Below are positions 1-8,078 of a stretch of 64,000 nucleotides of DNA, piece after piece (the stretch's first letter is position 1; the number at the start of each line of letters is the position of its first letter). The position numbers were made by a program, and so were the translations under genes. A model generated the notes under the pieces. It saw nothing but the letters and a program-made list of their open reading frames with translations. It did not search any database and had not been told where the DNA came from. The stretch is from positions 1 through 64,000 of the forward strand of contig JBDTLT010000005.1 in assembly GCA_039934635.1 (NCBI GenBank), written 5' to 3'. This DNA is from DATLFA01 sp039934635. Lineage in GTDB: Bacteria; Actinomycetota; Acidimicrobiia; Acidimicrobiales; WLNW01.

Positions 1-2
1 CG

Positions 3-1382
3 ATGTTGTCGACGTTCGTCGATTCGGCGAACGAGATGGTCGAGTTCTTCGAGACGAACGCGGCGTTCGAGATGAGTTGTCGTTACGCACAGGCCGACTA
101 TCAGCCGACTTTCGAAGGCGCGAAAGAAGGTGGCCGCTGCATCGAGAGCGACCGCATCGTCTACGCGCGTGAAATGGGCGAGTTCTCCGACGCGATGCGC
201 AATTCGTTTGCCGCGATCGCGTCGCCGTTCCACGCCAACCTCCACACGAGCGCCGAGCTGGCGCAGATGCAGCGCACCGGCGTCGACATCGATCCCGCGA
301 TCGCCGAGGAGCGCGCCGCGCAAGGTGCGTTGATGCGGGGGCGCGGACTCGTCGCCAGCCTCCTTCATTCCGGTATGAAGCTTGGGATGACCGCCTTGTT
401 GCGTACATCCGCGGTCAAGTTGCTCAAAGAACGCGATCGGGTGATCGGCGTCGAGGTCGAGCGAGACGGCGTGCGCGAGCAACACCTGGCGCGGCTCGGG
501 GTCGTGCTCGCGACGGGTGGCTTCGAATGGAATGCGCAGATGGTTCGGGGCTTTCTCGGCATCCCGCAGTTGACACCGGCCAGCCCACCGACGGGTCTCG
601 GTTTGGGCCTGGGCCTCGCGTTGGAGGCGGGCGCGGCGATCAGCAACATGACCAACGCGTGGTGGGACGTCGTGATGCACGAACCGGGCCAGATCTACGA
701 CGGCAAGCCGTACTACCAGACCACCACGCTGTGGCGCGGAAGGGCCGGCACGATGATGGTGAACCGTCACGGCCGGCGCTTCGTCAACGAGTCGATGAAC
801 TACAGCGACATGGGCGTCATCATGAAGGCGTTCGATCCGTTGGCCTACGAGCACCCGAACATGCCGAGCTACATCTTGTTCGACGGTGTGCTGCGCGAGA
901 ACTTCCGCATCGGCAGCCTCAACCCCGGCACCGCGGACCCCGACTGGTTGATCCGATCCGACAGCATCACCGAGTTGGCCGAACGCGCCGATATCGATGC
1001 CGAAGGCCTCAAAGCGCAACTCGAGATCTTCAACCGCAACGCCGCGCGTGGCGTCGACCCCGAGTTCCACCGCGGCGACGATCCCTACGATCGCTATCGC
1101 GGCGATCCGGACTCACTGCATCCGAACCTGCGCCCGCTCGAACCGCCGTATTACGTGATGCCCCAGACGTTGGGATGTCTCGGTACCAAGGGCGGCCCGG
1201 TCACCAACGAGGACGCGCAGGTACTCGATCTGCACGACCGACCGATCCCCGGGCTCTACGCCTGCGGCAACGTCATGTCCAACGTCTTCGGTTTCTCGTA
1301 CCCGGGTCCCGGCGCCACCCTCGGCTCTGGCCTCACCTTCGGCTACCGCGCCGGGCGCCACCTTACGAGAGGTCGCACGTAG
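3..1382 (+). CDS. FAD-dependent 3-ketosteroid dehydrogenase-like flavoprotein (5' partial)
   Basis: The C-terminal 459 residues of a flavoprotein of the fumarate reductase/KstD superfamily are visible. The upstream part, including the usual N-terminal FAD Rossmann motif GxGxxG, lies outside the window, so the true start is not seen. The end of the protein (IPGLYACGN, then YPGPGATLGSGLTFGYRAG) is the typical C-terminal FAD-contact region of 3-ketosteroid delta1-dehydrogenases and related dehydrogenases. The middle (VNRHGRRFVNES) is the conserved substrate-domain segment of this superfamily. Such enzymes oxidise or reduce C-C bonds in steroid-like or cyclic substrates with FAD in the cytoplasm. 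The exact substrate cannot be told. An ABC exporter begins 9 bp downstream. Confidence 0.82.
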   Translation: MLSTFVDSANEMVEFFETNAAFEMSCRYAQADYQPTFEGAKEGGRCIESDRIVYAREMGEFSDAMRNSFAAIASPFHANLHTSAELAQMQRTGVDIDPAIAEERAAQGALMRGRGLVASLLHSGMKLGMTALLRTSAVKLLKERDRVIGVEVERDGVREQHLARLGVVLATGGFEWNAQMVRGFLGIPQLTPASPPTGLGLGLGLALEAGAAISNMTNAWWDVVMHEPGQIYDGKPYYQTTTLWRGRAGTMMVNRHGRRFVNESMNYSDMGVIMKAFDPLAYEHPNMPSYILFDGVLRENFRIGSLNPGTADPDWLIRSDSITELAERADIDAEGLKAQLEIFNRNAARGVDPEFHRGDDPYDRYRGDPDSLHPNLRPLEPPYYVMPQTLGCLGTKGGPVTNEDAQVLDLHDRPIPGLYACGNVMSNVFGFSYPGPGATLGSGLTFGYRAGRHLTRGRT

Positions 1383-1391
1383 CATCAGAAG

Positions 1392-2321
1392 GTGTCGGAC
1401 GCGATCGCGTGCTCCAAGCTGGTCAAGACCTTCGGGGCGACGCGAGCGCTCGACGGTCTGGACCTCAAGGTCGCGACCGGTGAGGTGCACGGTTTCCTCG
1501 GACCCAACGGTTCGGGCAAGACCGTCACCATGCGCATATTGCTCGGCTTGTTGCGCCGCGATTCGGGTGAAGCCCGATTGCTGGATGCCGACCCATGGTC
1601 GGCGTCGGTCGAGTTGCACCGGCGTCTCGCCTACGTACCGGGTGACACCAACTTGTGGCCGACGCTCACGGGCGGTGAGGTCATCGACCTCTTGGGCACG
1701 TTGCGCGGAGGGCTGAACCCGGCGCGCCGGGCCGCGCTCATCGATCGATTCGATCTCGACCCCCACAAGAAGTCGCGCACCTACTCGAAGGGAAACCGCC
1801 AGAAGGTCGCGCTTGTCGCCGCGCTTGCCAGCGACACCGAACTGTTGGTGCTCGACGAGCCGACCGCCGGTCTCGATCCGCTGATGGAGGCCGTGTTCCA
1901 GGAGTGCATCCTCGAGGCGAAAGAAGAGGGCCGCACCATCTTGCTGTCGAGCCACATCCTCGCGGAGGTCGAGGCGTTGTGCGACCGCGTCACCATCATC
2001 CGCAAGGGCCGCACGGTGGAAAGCGGCACGCTCGATGAACTACGCCACCTCACACGCACGCGTATCACGGCCAACGTCGACCGCTTGCCCACCACACTCG
2101 CCGACGTGCCCGGTGTCCATCACTTGCAATGCGACGACCATCACGTGGCGTTCGACGTAGACCGGGAGCACCTCGACTCGGCGGTTCGGCATCTGAGCGA
2201 ACTGGGCCTGCAATCGTTGACGAGTCAGCCGCCTTCCTTGGAAGAACTGTTCCTGCGCCACTACGGCGACGAACTCGCGGACGCCGGGGTCGATCACGAC
2301 GTTGGCCGGGGCCGGCGATGA
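1392..2321 (+). CDS. ABC transporter ATP-binding protein
   Basis: This 309-residue ATPase is the nucleotide-binding half of an ABC-2 exporter. The Walker A motif GPNGSGKT is near residue 37, followed by an ABC signature-like YSKGNRQK and the Walker B/D-loop LLVLDEPTAGLD. The H-loop is LLSSHILAE. The C-terminal third is the extra domain usual in drug or polyketide export ATPases. I chose the GTG at 1392, which follows a purine-rich AGAAG with very short spacing, so the start is not certain. Its stop overlaps the ATG of the next gene (ATGA at 2318-2321), so the two are translationally coupled and surely form one transporter. The substrate is unknown. Confidence 0.9.
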   Translation: MSDAIACSKLVKTFGATRALDGLDLKVATGEVHGFLGPNGSGKTVTMRILLGLLRRDSGEARLLDADPWSASVELHRRLAYVPGDTNLWPTLTGGEVIDLLGTLRGGLNPARRAALIDRFDLDPHKKSRTYSKGNRQKVALVAALASDTELLVLDEPTAGLDPLMEAVFQECILEAKEEGRTILLSSHILAEVEALCDRVTIIRKGRTVESGTLDELRHLTRTRITANVDRLPTTLADVPGVHHLQCDDHHVAFDVDREHLDSAVRHLSELGLQSLTSQPPSLEELFLRHYGDELADAGVDHDVGRGRR

Positions 2322-3922
2322 TCTTCGGCGACGGCCTCACCGGTCTCTTCCGGCTGACCCGTCTGATCATGCGTCGCGATCGAGTGCGCATCCCGATCTG
2401 GGTATGCAGCGTGGCCGCGCTGATCGTCATCTCCGGGGCCAGTCTGCGATCCACCTACGATACGTCCGCGGCGATCCACCGCTACGTCGAGGTCGCCGGC
2501 GACAACCCGGCGCTGGTCGTGTTCGCGGGTCCGGGTTACGGCTTCGACGATCCGAACATCGGTGTCGTGCTCGTGAACGAGACCCTGCTCTGGGGGGCGA
2601 TTGCCGCCGCGCTCATGAGCATCTTCATGGTGGTGCGCCACACGCGTGCGGAGGAGGAATCCGAGCGAGCGGACCTGGTGCGCTCGAGTGTGGTCGGGCG
2701 ACATGCGAGTTTGTCGGCCGCGATCTTGATCGCGCTAGCCATGAACCTCGCCGTGTTCGTGCCGACGGTGGTGGGTCTCGTGGCGGAGGGTTACGCCGTC
2801 TCGGGATCCGTTGCGCTGGCGGCGTCGATCGCGGGGGCCGGCATCGTGTTCGCCGGCGTCACCGCCGTGGCGGCGCAGTTCGTCGACAGCGCACGCGGCG
2901 CGCTCGGCTGGGCGTCGGCTGGTCTGGGCGTCGCGTTCGCGATCCGTGCGGTCGGCGACGTCGGCGGCAACTGGGCATCGTGGGCATCCCCGTTGGGTTG
3001 GGCGCTGGCCGTACGTGCCTACGCGGGAGAGCGATGGTGGACGCTGCTGCTCGGCGCGGCTCTCACAGTGGCGTTGTCGGCGGCCGCGCTCGTCTTGTCG
3101 ACGCGCCGTGACCTCGGCACTGGTTTGCTGCCCGAGCGCGGAGGTCCCGCCGAAGCGGCACCGTGGATCATCGGACCGGCCGGTCTCGCGCTGCGGTTAC
3201 AACGAGCTGCCATCATCGGGTGGAGTCTCGGTCTGTTGGTGACGGGGCTCGTGTTCGGTGCGGTCGGCAACGATGTCGGACGCCTGTTGGAGGACAACCC
3301 CGATCTCACGAAGTACCTCGAACAGTTCGCCGGCGTGTCGATCACCGACGCGTACTTCACGACCGCAATGCAAATGATGGCCCTTCTCGCCGCGGGTTTC
3401 GCGCTGTCGTCGATCCTTCGTGCGCGCACCGAAGAGATGGCGGGCCGCGCCGAACCGATCATCGCCACCTCCACCAGCCGCACTGCGTGGTGGGCGGGTC
3501 AACTCGCCACCACCGCGGCCGGCACCGTGTTGGTCACCGTCGCGGGAGGTCTGGGCGTGGGGATCGCTTACGGCATCGTGAACCGCGACATCGGGCAGGT
3601 ACCGCGCTTGGCGGTCGCCTCTTTGGCGACGTTGCCCGCGGTCTTCGTGCTCATTGGCGTGGCACTCGCGCTGTACGGTCTCTTGCCTCGTTGGGTGCTC
3701 GTCGTGTGGGGCGTGTTTGCAGTCGTCGTGGTGATCGGGATCTTCGCCGAGACGCTGCGCTTACCGCAGTGGGCGCGCAACCTCTCGCCGTTCGAGCAAC
3801 TACCCGACGTGCCGGCCAGAGGGATCTCGTTCCTGCCGCTACTCGCGCTCAGCGCGGTGGCGGCAGGGTTGGCCGTGGTCGGCTGGCGCGGATTTTGCCG
3901 GCGCGATCTGGCGGCGGCGTGA
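2318..3922 (+). CDS. ABC-2 type exporter permease
   Basis: A 534-residue integral membrane protein coupled by ATGA overlap to the preceding ATPase. It begins MIFGDGLTGLFRLTRLIMRRDR and has about twelve hydrophobic segments in two similar halves, which fits the long permeases of the actinobacterial polyketide-antibiotic export type rather than the usual six-helix ABC-2 subunit. The frame stays open upstream inside the ATPase gene, but the overlapping ATG at 2318 is the natural start. It should form the membrane channel for efflux of a hydrophobic compound. The substrate is unknown, and no biosynthetic genes lie next to it in the window. Confidence 0.87.
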   Translation: MIFGDGLTGLFRLTRLIMRRDRVRIPIWVCSVAALIVISGASLRSTYDTSAAIHRYVEVAGDNPALVVFAGPGYGFDDPNIGVVLVNETLLWGAIAAALMSIFMVVRHTRAEEESERADLVRSSVVGRHASLSAAILIALAMNLAVFVPTVVGLVAEGYAVSGSVALAASIAGAGIVFAGVTAVAAQFVDSARGALGWASAGLGVAFAIRAVGDVGGNWASWASPLGWALAVRAYAGERWWTLLLGAALTVALSAAALVLSTRRDLGTGLLPERGGPAEAAPWIIGPAGLALRLQRAAIIGWSLGLLVTGLVFGAVGNDVGRLLEDNPDLTKYLEQFAGVSITDAYFTTAMQMMALLAAGFALSSILRARTEEMAGRAEPIIATSTSRTAWWAGQLATTAAGTVLVTVAGGLGVGIAYGIVNRDIGQVPRLAVASLATLPAVFVLIGVALALYGLLPRWVLVVWGVFAVVVVIGIFAETLRLPQWARNLSPFEQLPDVPARGISFLPLLALSAVAAGLAVVGWRGFCRRDLAAA

Positions 3923-3941
3923 AGCACGCAAGGCGTGTGCG

Positions 3942-6512
3942 ATGACGACGGTGCAACGCTCGTTGCTCGACGGGATGACCTCGCAGGAGGCTGCAGCGCG
4001 CTTGGCCGCGGACGGACCGAACGAACTGCCCACTGCCAGGAAGCGCAATCTCGCGCAGCAGGCGTGGGACGTCGTGAGCCAGCCGATGCTGGTCTTGTTG
4101 CTCGGGGCGGGGACGGTCAATTTCTTGCTGTCGGAGCCGCTCGACGGCGCAATCTTGATGTCCTTCGTCGTCGTCGTGATTGCCATTTCGATTTATCAGG
4201 AGCACAAGACCGAGAACGCGCTTGCGGCGCTCCGCGATCTCTCGTCGCCGCGGGCACTGGTGATGCGCGATGGCCGCCAGGTGCGCATCGCCGGCCGAGA
4301 CGTCGTTCGTGACGACGTCATCCTTCTTACCGAAGGTGATCGAGTGCCCGCCGATGCGGTGCTCGTGGACTGCGTGAACATGTCGGTCGACGAGTCGGCA
4401 CTCACCGGTGAGTCGGTACCGGTGCGCAAGACTTCGGTTGCTGCGGAACTGGTTGTTGGCGCGATGGGTCGGCCAGGCGGCGACGCCACGCCGTGGGTGT
4501 TCTCCGGCACCCTCGTGGTCAGGGGACGTGGGATCGCGCGGGCAAAGGCGACCGGCGCCGGCACTGAATTCGGTCGCATCGGAACGGCACTACGCACCAT
4601 CGAGTCGGAGCACACCCCACTCGAGCAAGAGATCAGTCGACTGGTCCGGGTCATCGCGGCGGTGAGCCTGGGCGCGGCCGCGGTCGTGGTCATCGTGTTC
4701 GGTCTGACGCGCGGACATTGGCTCGAAGGCTTCCTCGCAGGGATTGCGACGGCGATGGCGATGCTGCCCGAAGAATTCGCGGTCGTGCTCACGGTGTTCG
4801 TCGCGTTGGGTGCCTGGCGCATGTCGCAACGCCACGTCCTCGCCCGCCGTTCGCCCGCAATCGAGACACTCGGCTCCGCGACCGTCATCTGCGTCGACAA
4901 GACCGGCACGCTGACGATGAACAGCATGACGGTCAAGGAGTTCGTGGTCGACGGTTTGATCCACGTTCTCGACGACGTGCCCCTGCCCGAGCGGTTCCAC
5001 GAGATCGCCGAGTTCGCCGTTCTCGCCTCGCCCGTCGACCCGTTCGATCCGATGGATCGCGCGTTCAAGGACCTTGGCGACACCTATCTCAGAGGCACCG
5101 AACACTTGCACCGAAACTGGGAGTTGGTGCGCGAGTATCCGCTGTCCGAGCATCTGCTGGCTCTCTCTCATGTCTGGCGATCCCCGGACATGAGCGACTA
5201 TGTCGTTGCGGCCAAGGGCGCGCCCGAAGCGATCATGGATCTGTGCCACCTCGACCCGGGCAAGCGTGAGGAATTCGTCGCGCAGGTCGAGACGGCGACC
5301 TCGGACGGACTGCGGGTACTCGCCGTTGCCCTCGCGCGGTTCAGCCAGGCTCGAGGCTTGCCCCCGCAACAGCATGACTTCGCCTTCGAGTACCTCGGCT
5401 TGGCCGGCCTGCACGATCCGGTGCGCCCGGGGGTCGCGGCTGCAGTGGCCGAGTGCGGTCGCGCCGGTGTCCGCGTCGTGATGATCACCGGGGACTATCC
5501 GGGCACTGCATTGGCCATCGCCAAGGAGGTCGGGCTCGACCGCTCCGCGGGATGCATCACGGGACCTGAGCTCGAGGCCATGAGCGACGACGAGCTGGCC
5601 CGCCGGGTGCGCAATGTGAGCGTCTTCGCGCGCATGGTCCCCGAGCAGAAACTGCAACTCGTTCGAGCACTCCAAGCCAATGGCGAGGTGGTCGGCATGA
5701 CGGGCGACGGCGTCAACGATGCGCCGGCGCTGCGGGCCGCCGACATCGGTATCGCCATGGGCGCGCGCGGCACCGACGTCGCCCGCGAGTCCGCGGCGTT
5801 GGTGATCACCGACGACGACTTCGCGTCGATCGCCGGCGGTATCCGGCAGGGGCGGGGGGTGTTCGACAATTTGCGCAAGGCGATGTCGTACATCATCGCG
5901 GTGCATGTTCCGATCTTTGGCATGTCGCTGATCCCCGTGTTTGTCGCGGACTGGCCCTTGGTGCTCCTGCCCGTGCAGATCGCCTTCCTCGAGCTCATCA
6001 TCGACCCCGCGTGCTCGATCGTGTTCGAATCGGAGGAGGTCGACCCGAAGATCATGGAGCAACCGCCCCGCGGGCTGGGCAAGCCCATGTTCGACGTGCG
6101 GGGGCTCACGATCGCCGGTCTCCAGGGGCTCTCGGTCTTGGCGGCGGTGCTCGGCGTCTATCTGTGGTCCGTCCTCGGTGACCGAGCTGACAACGTCGTG
6201 CGCTCGATCACGTTCGCCACGCTCGTCGTGAGCAACCTCGCACTCATCTTGGTGAATCGGTCGTGGCGATTGTCAATATGGCAGACGTTCCGTCAGCGGA
6301 AGAACCGAACCCTCAAGTGGATCCTCGCGATGGCCGGCGCGATGTTGATCTTGCTCATGAGCGTGCCCGCACTCAGGACTGCATTCAACTTTGGCGCGCT
6401 GCAACCCAAAGACTGGCTCGTTGCGCTCGGTGCTGGTTTCGGCGGCGTCGTCTGGTTCGAGATCTACAAGACCCAGACCCAGCCCGCGCCTTTTACCCTC
6501 GTACGACACTGA
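3942..6512 (+). CDS. Cation-translocating P-type ATPase
   Basis: An 856-residue P-type ATPase of type II build. Visible in order are an N-terminal cation-ATPase domain, the actuator motif ALTGES near residue 150, the phosphorylation site DKTGTLT with the aspartate at about residue 319, the KGAPE nucleotide-binding segment, MTGDGVNDAP near 587, and a C-terminal four-helix domain. The intramembrane motif in TM4 reads MLPEEFAVVLT instead of the SERCA-like PEGL, so the acidic residue is kept but the context differs. The transported ion (calcium or another divalent cation) is not settled by sequence. It starts 19 bp after the ABC permease and may share its transcript. Its last 20 bp overlap the convergent response-regulator gene. 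Confidence 0.9.
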   Translation: MTTVQRSLLDGMTSQEAAARLAADGPNELPTARKRNLAQQAWDVVSQPMLVLLLGAGTVNFLLSEPLDGAILMSFVVVVIAISIYQEHKTENALAALRDLSSPRALVMRDGRQVRIAGRDVVRDDVILLTEGDRVPADAVLVDCVNMSVDESALTGESVPVRKTSVAAELVVGAMGRPGGDATPWVFSGTLVVRGRGIARAKATGAGTEFGRIGTALRTIESEHTPLEQEISRLVRVIAAVSLGAAAVVVIVFGLTRGHWLEGFLAGIATAMAMLPEEFAVVLTVFVALGAWRMSQRHVLARRSPAIETLGSATVICVDKTGTLTMNSMTVKEFVVDGLIHVLDDVPLPERFHEIAEFAVLASPVDPFDPMDRAFKDLGDTYLRGTEHLHRNWELVREYPLSEHLLALSHVWRSPDMSDYVVAAKGAPEAIMDLCHLDPGKREEFVAQVETATSDGLRVLAVALARFSQARGLPPQQHDFAFEYLGLAGLHDPVRPGVAAAVAECGRAGVRVVMITGDYPGTALAIAKEVGLDRSAGCITGPELEAMSDDELARRVRNVSVFARMVPEQKLQLVRALQANGEVVGMTGDGVNDAPALRAADIGIAMGARGTDVARESAALVITDDDFASIAGGIRQGRGVFDNLRKAMSYIIAVHVPIFGMSLIPVFVADWPLVLLPVQIAFLELIIDPACSIVFESEEVDPKIMEQPPRGLGKPMFDVRGLTIAGLQGLSVLAAVLGVYLWSVLGDRADNVVRSITFATLVVSNLALILVNRSWRLSIWQTFRQRKNRTLKWILAMAGAMLILLMSVPALRTAFNFGALQPKDWLVALGAGFGGVVWFEIYKTQTQPAPFTLVRH

Positions 6513-6933
6513 CGAGGGCGTTGACGAACGCGACGAGCTCCGGATACGAGCTGGGCTTGATCTCGAACTTGGTCACACCAAGCTTCAAAGCGAGTTCCAT
6601 ATCTGCCGCGCGACGCGATGCCGTATACATCACGACCGGGATTCGGCGGAGAACCTCGGAGACCGAGATCACTTCCATGACCTCGAGGCCGCTGCAGCGC
6701 GGCATGCGGATGTCCAACACGACGACGTCGGGAGTGTTGCCCGACGCGACTCGCTCGTTGAGGACGCGTAGCAACTCCTCGCCGTCCTTCGCGAACGTGA
6801 AGGTCATGTCGACCTCCGCATCTCGTGCTGCCATGGTGAGCAACAAGTTGTCCGACGCTTCGTCGTCGGCAACGATCACGTCGAGCGGACGGACGGAAGC
6901 CCGCGTCGGATTGACGGATACGGCTGAGGTCAT
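6493..6933 (-). CDS. Single-domain response regulator
   Basis: A 146-residue CheY-like receiver without an output domain. The acidic pocket DDE is near the N-terminus, the phosphoacceptor aspartate is D74 in VVVLDIRMP, a T/S-type switch residue lies in MYTAS, and the conserved lysine is in EIKP. I chose the ATG at 6933. The frame is open to 7017, but the residues before 6933 are not receiver-like. It must relay phosphate to a partner or act by protein contact. It lies 107 bp downstream of a membrane HTH protein on the same strand and near a large phosphorelay operon on the other strand. The 3' end overlaps the ATPase gene tail to tail by 20 bp. Confidence 0.83.
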   Translation of the reverse strand: MTSAVSVNPTRASVRPLDVIVADDEASDNLLLTMAARDAEVDMTFTFAKDGEELLRVLNERVASGNTPDVVVLDIRMPRCSGLEVMEVISVSEVLRRIPVVMYTASRRAADMELALKLGVTKFEIKPSSYPELVAFVNALVSVVRG

Positions 6934-7040
6934 TAGGTGCCCTTCGTTGGCGTCGATCGGAGTTCCGGCGGGGCCGGCAACGGCTCGAGTTGAACCCTCC
7001 GGTTTTGTCGGCGCCAATGTTCAGGGGCCCGACGATGGTC

Positions 7041-7769
7041 CTAGCGGGTAAGCACCACTGCGTCGATGATTTGCGTTTCGATGGGAGCGACGACGGTTTG
7101 GCGACTCGACACCGAATCGTGGACGGCAATCACCGCCGCCAGCGCAGTCACCGACGCTGCCAGCACCAACACTGCGCTGCGCACCGACGACCGCGGGTGG
7201 ACCGACGAAATCAACTGGACCGAGGGCATCGCCTGGATCGAGAACTCCTCGATTGGGCCAACGATGGAATCGAGATGCTTCGTCACCGCGTCGGTGCGAC
7301 TCGACAGCACGGTCCGCAGCACGTCGAGGTCGAGTTCGGTGAAAGGTATGGCGGTGGTCGGCGGTAGGTCGCCCGCGGCGAAGATCAATTCGAGATAGAC
7401 GAGCAGTATTCGGTCGGCCGGCGATTCCTCGACGATCTCGTCGGCAACCTGTACCGACACCAATCCACCAACGAGGTCGACCTTCACCCGGCAGCGACCC
7501 TCCGGCAAGATGACGCGAGGAACCGAATACGCATCGACCGCACCCGCGAGTTGATCCGCACTCAGATCGGCCCGGCCGTGCTCGAACCGGGCAATGTCGA
7601 CGGCCCCGAGCCCCGACCGACGGCTGACGGTGGTCGCTGATTCGGCTGCGGAGGTACGAAACTCGAGCAGCATCTCGCCGAGAAGCGGCGTTCGCTCCTT
7701 CGTCGCTGTCGCGAGCAAGGTGTGCGGGGCGCGGGGCGTCGGCTGGGGAGTGACTTCGAGAGAGTCCAT
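7041..7769 (-). CDS. HTH (XRE-like) protein with C-terminal membrane anchor
   Basis: A 242-residue protein that I do not recognise as a named family. Residues about 30-85 (GEMLLEFRTSAAESATTVS and on through IARFEHGRADLS) look like an XRE-type helix-turn-helix. A middle acidic region follows. One clear transmembrane segment (SAVLVLAASVTALAAVIAV) lies near residue 205, with a short tail after it. That layout suggests a cytoplasmic DNA- or protein-binding head tethered to the membrane by its C-terminus. It is followed by a single-domain response regulator on the same strand and is divergent from a sensor kinase operon, so a role in the same signalling circuit is plausible but inferred only from position. 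Confidence 0.6.
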   Translation of the reverse strand: MDSLEVTPQPTPRAPHTLLATATKERTPLLGEMLLEFRTSAAESATTVSRRSGLGAVDIARFEHGRADLSADQLAGAVDAYSVPRVILPEGRCRVKVDLVGGLVSVQVADEIVEESPADRILLVYLELIFAAGDLPPTTAIPFTELDLDVLRTVLSSRTDAVTKHLDSIVGPIEEFSIQAMPSVQLISSVHPRSSVRSAVLVLAASVTALAAVIAVHDSVSSRQTVVAPIETQIIDAVVLTR

Positions 7770-8074
7770 GATCCGTTACATCGACCCGTGCGACCTCGGC
7801 CTTTAGCGACTTCTCCGCCGCCCTCCCGGGCGGCGCCGGGGTGAGTGGCCGCCGTCCGGGACCTTCGGCCCTATCTCGCGGACAGCGGTTCCACGAACAC
7901 TGTACGTAGTGGACGCGGCACATTGTGCCGGCGTCGCATGTCCGCAGCTTTGGGGTTGAGTTGCTCTACTCGGAGAGGCGGAAGTATGACGCAGTCGATT
8001 GCCAGTGGCGCTTGTCGCCGATCCGTGCCCACGGCGCAACGCCGCGCTGGTCCTGCGGCTGCGTGTCGTCGACC
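7770..8074. promoter_or_regulatory. Divergent intergenic region before the kinase operon
   Basis: This 305-bp stretch separates the minus-strand HTH gene from the plus-strand sensor kinase and must hold both promoters. I see a GC hairpin at 7816-7835 (arms CGCCGCCC and GGGCGGCG, loop TCCC), which would sit in the 5' leader of the HTH gene. I also see a possible leader reading frame at 7986-8078. I found no convincing -35/-10 pair. Confidence 0.4.
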
Positions 8075-8078
8075 ATGA
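7986..8078 (+). CDS. Possible 30-residue leader ORF coupled to sensor kinase
   Basis: A short frame starts with ATG at 7986 after a purine-rich GGAGAGGCGGAAGT and ends at TGA 8076-8078, which overlaps the kinase ATG at 8075 as ATGA. The predicted peptide is arginine- and alanine-rich (MTQSIASGACRR at the start) and resembles no family known to me. The exact ATGA coupling is the only real support. It may be a chance frame or the ribosome loading site for the kinase. Confidence 0.25.
   Translation: MTQSIASGACRRSVPTAQRRAGPAAACRRP

Noticed and set aside
2129..2317. Upstream extension of the ABC permease
   Set aside because: The extension lies inside the ATPase gene, and the ATGA overlap at 2318 gives the natural coupled start.
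4590..6062. Long open frame on the minus strand opposite the P-type ATPase
   Set aside because: GC-rich third-position bias of the true gene creates long antisense frames. The translation is Arg/His-rich and has no family features, while the plus strand encodes a complete ATPase.
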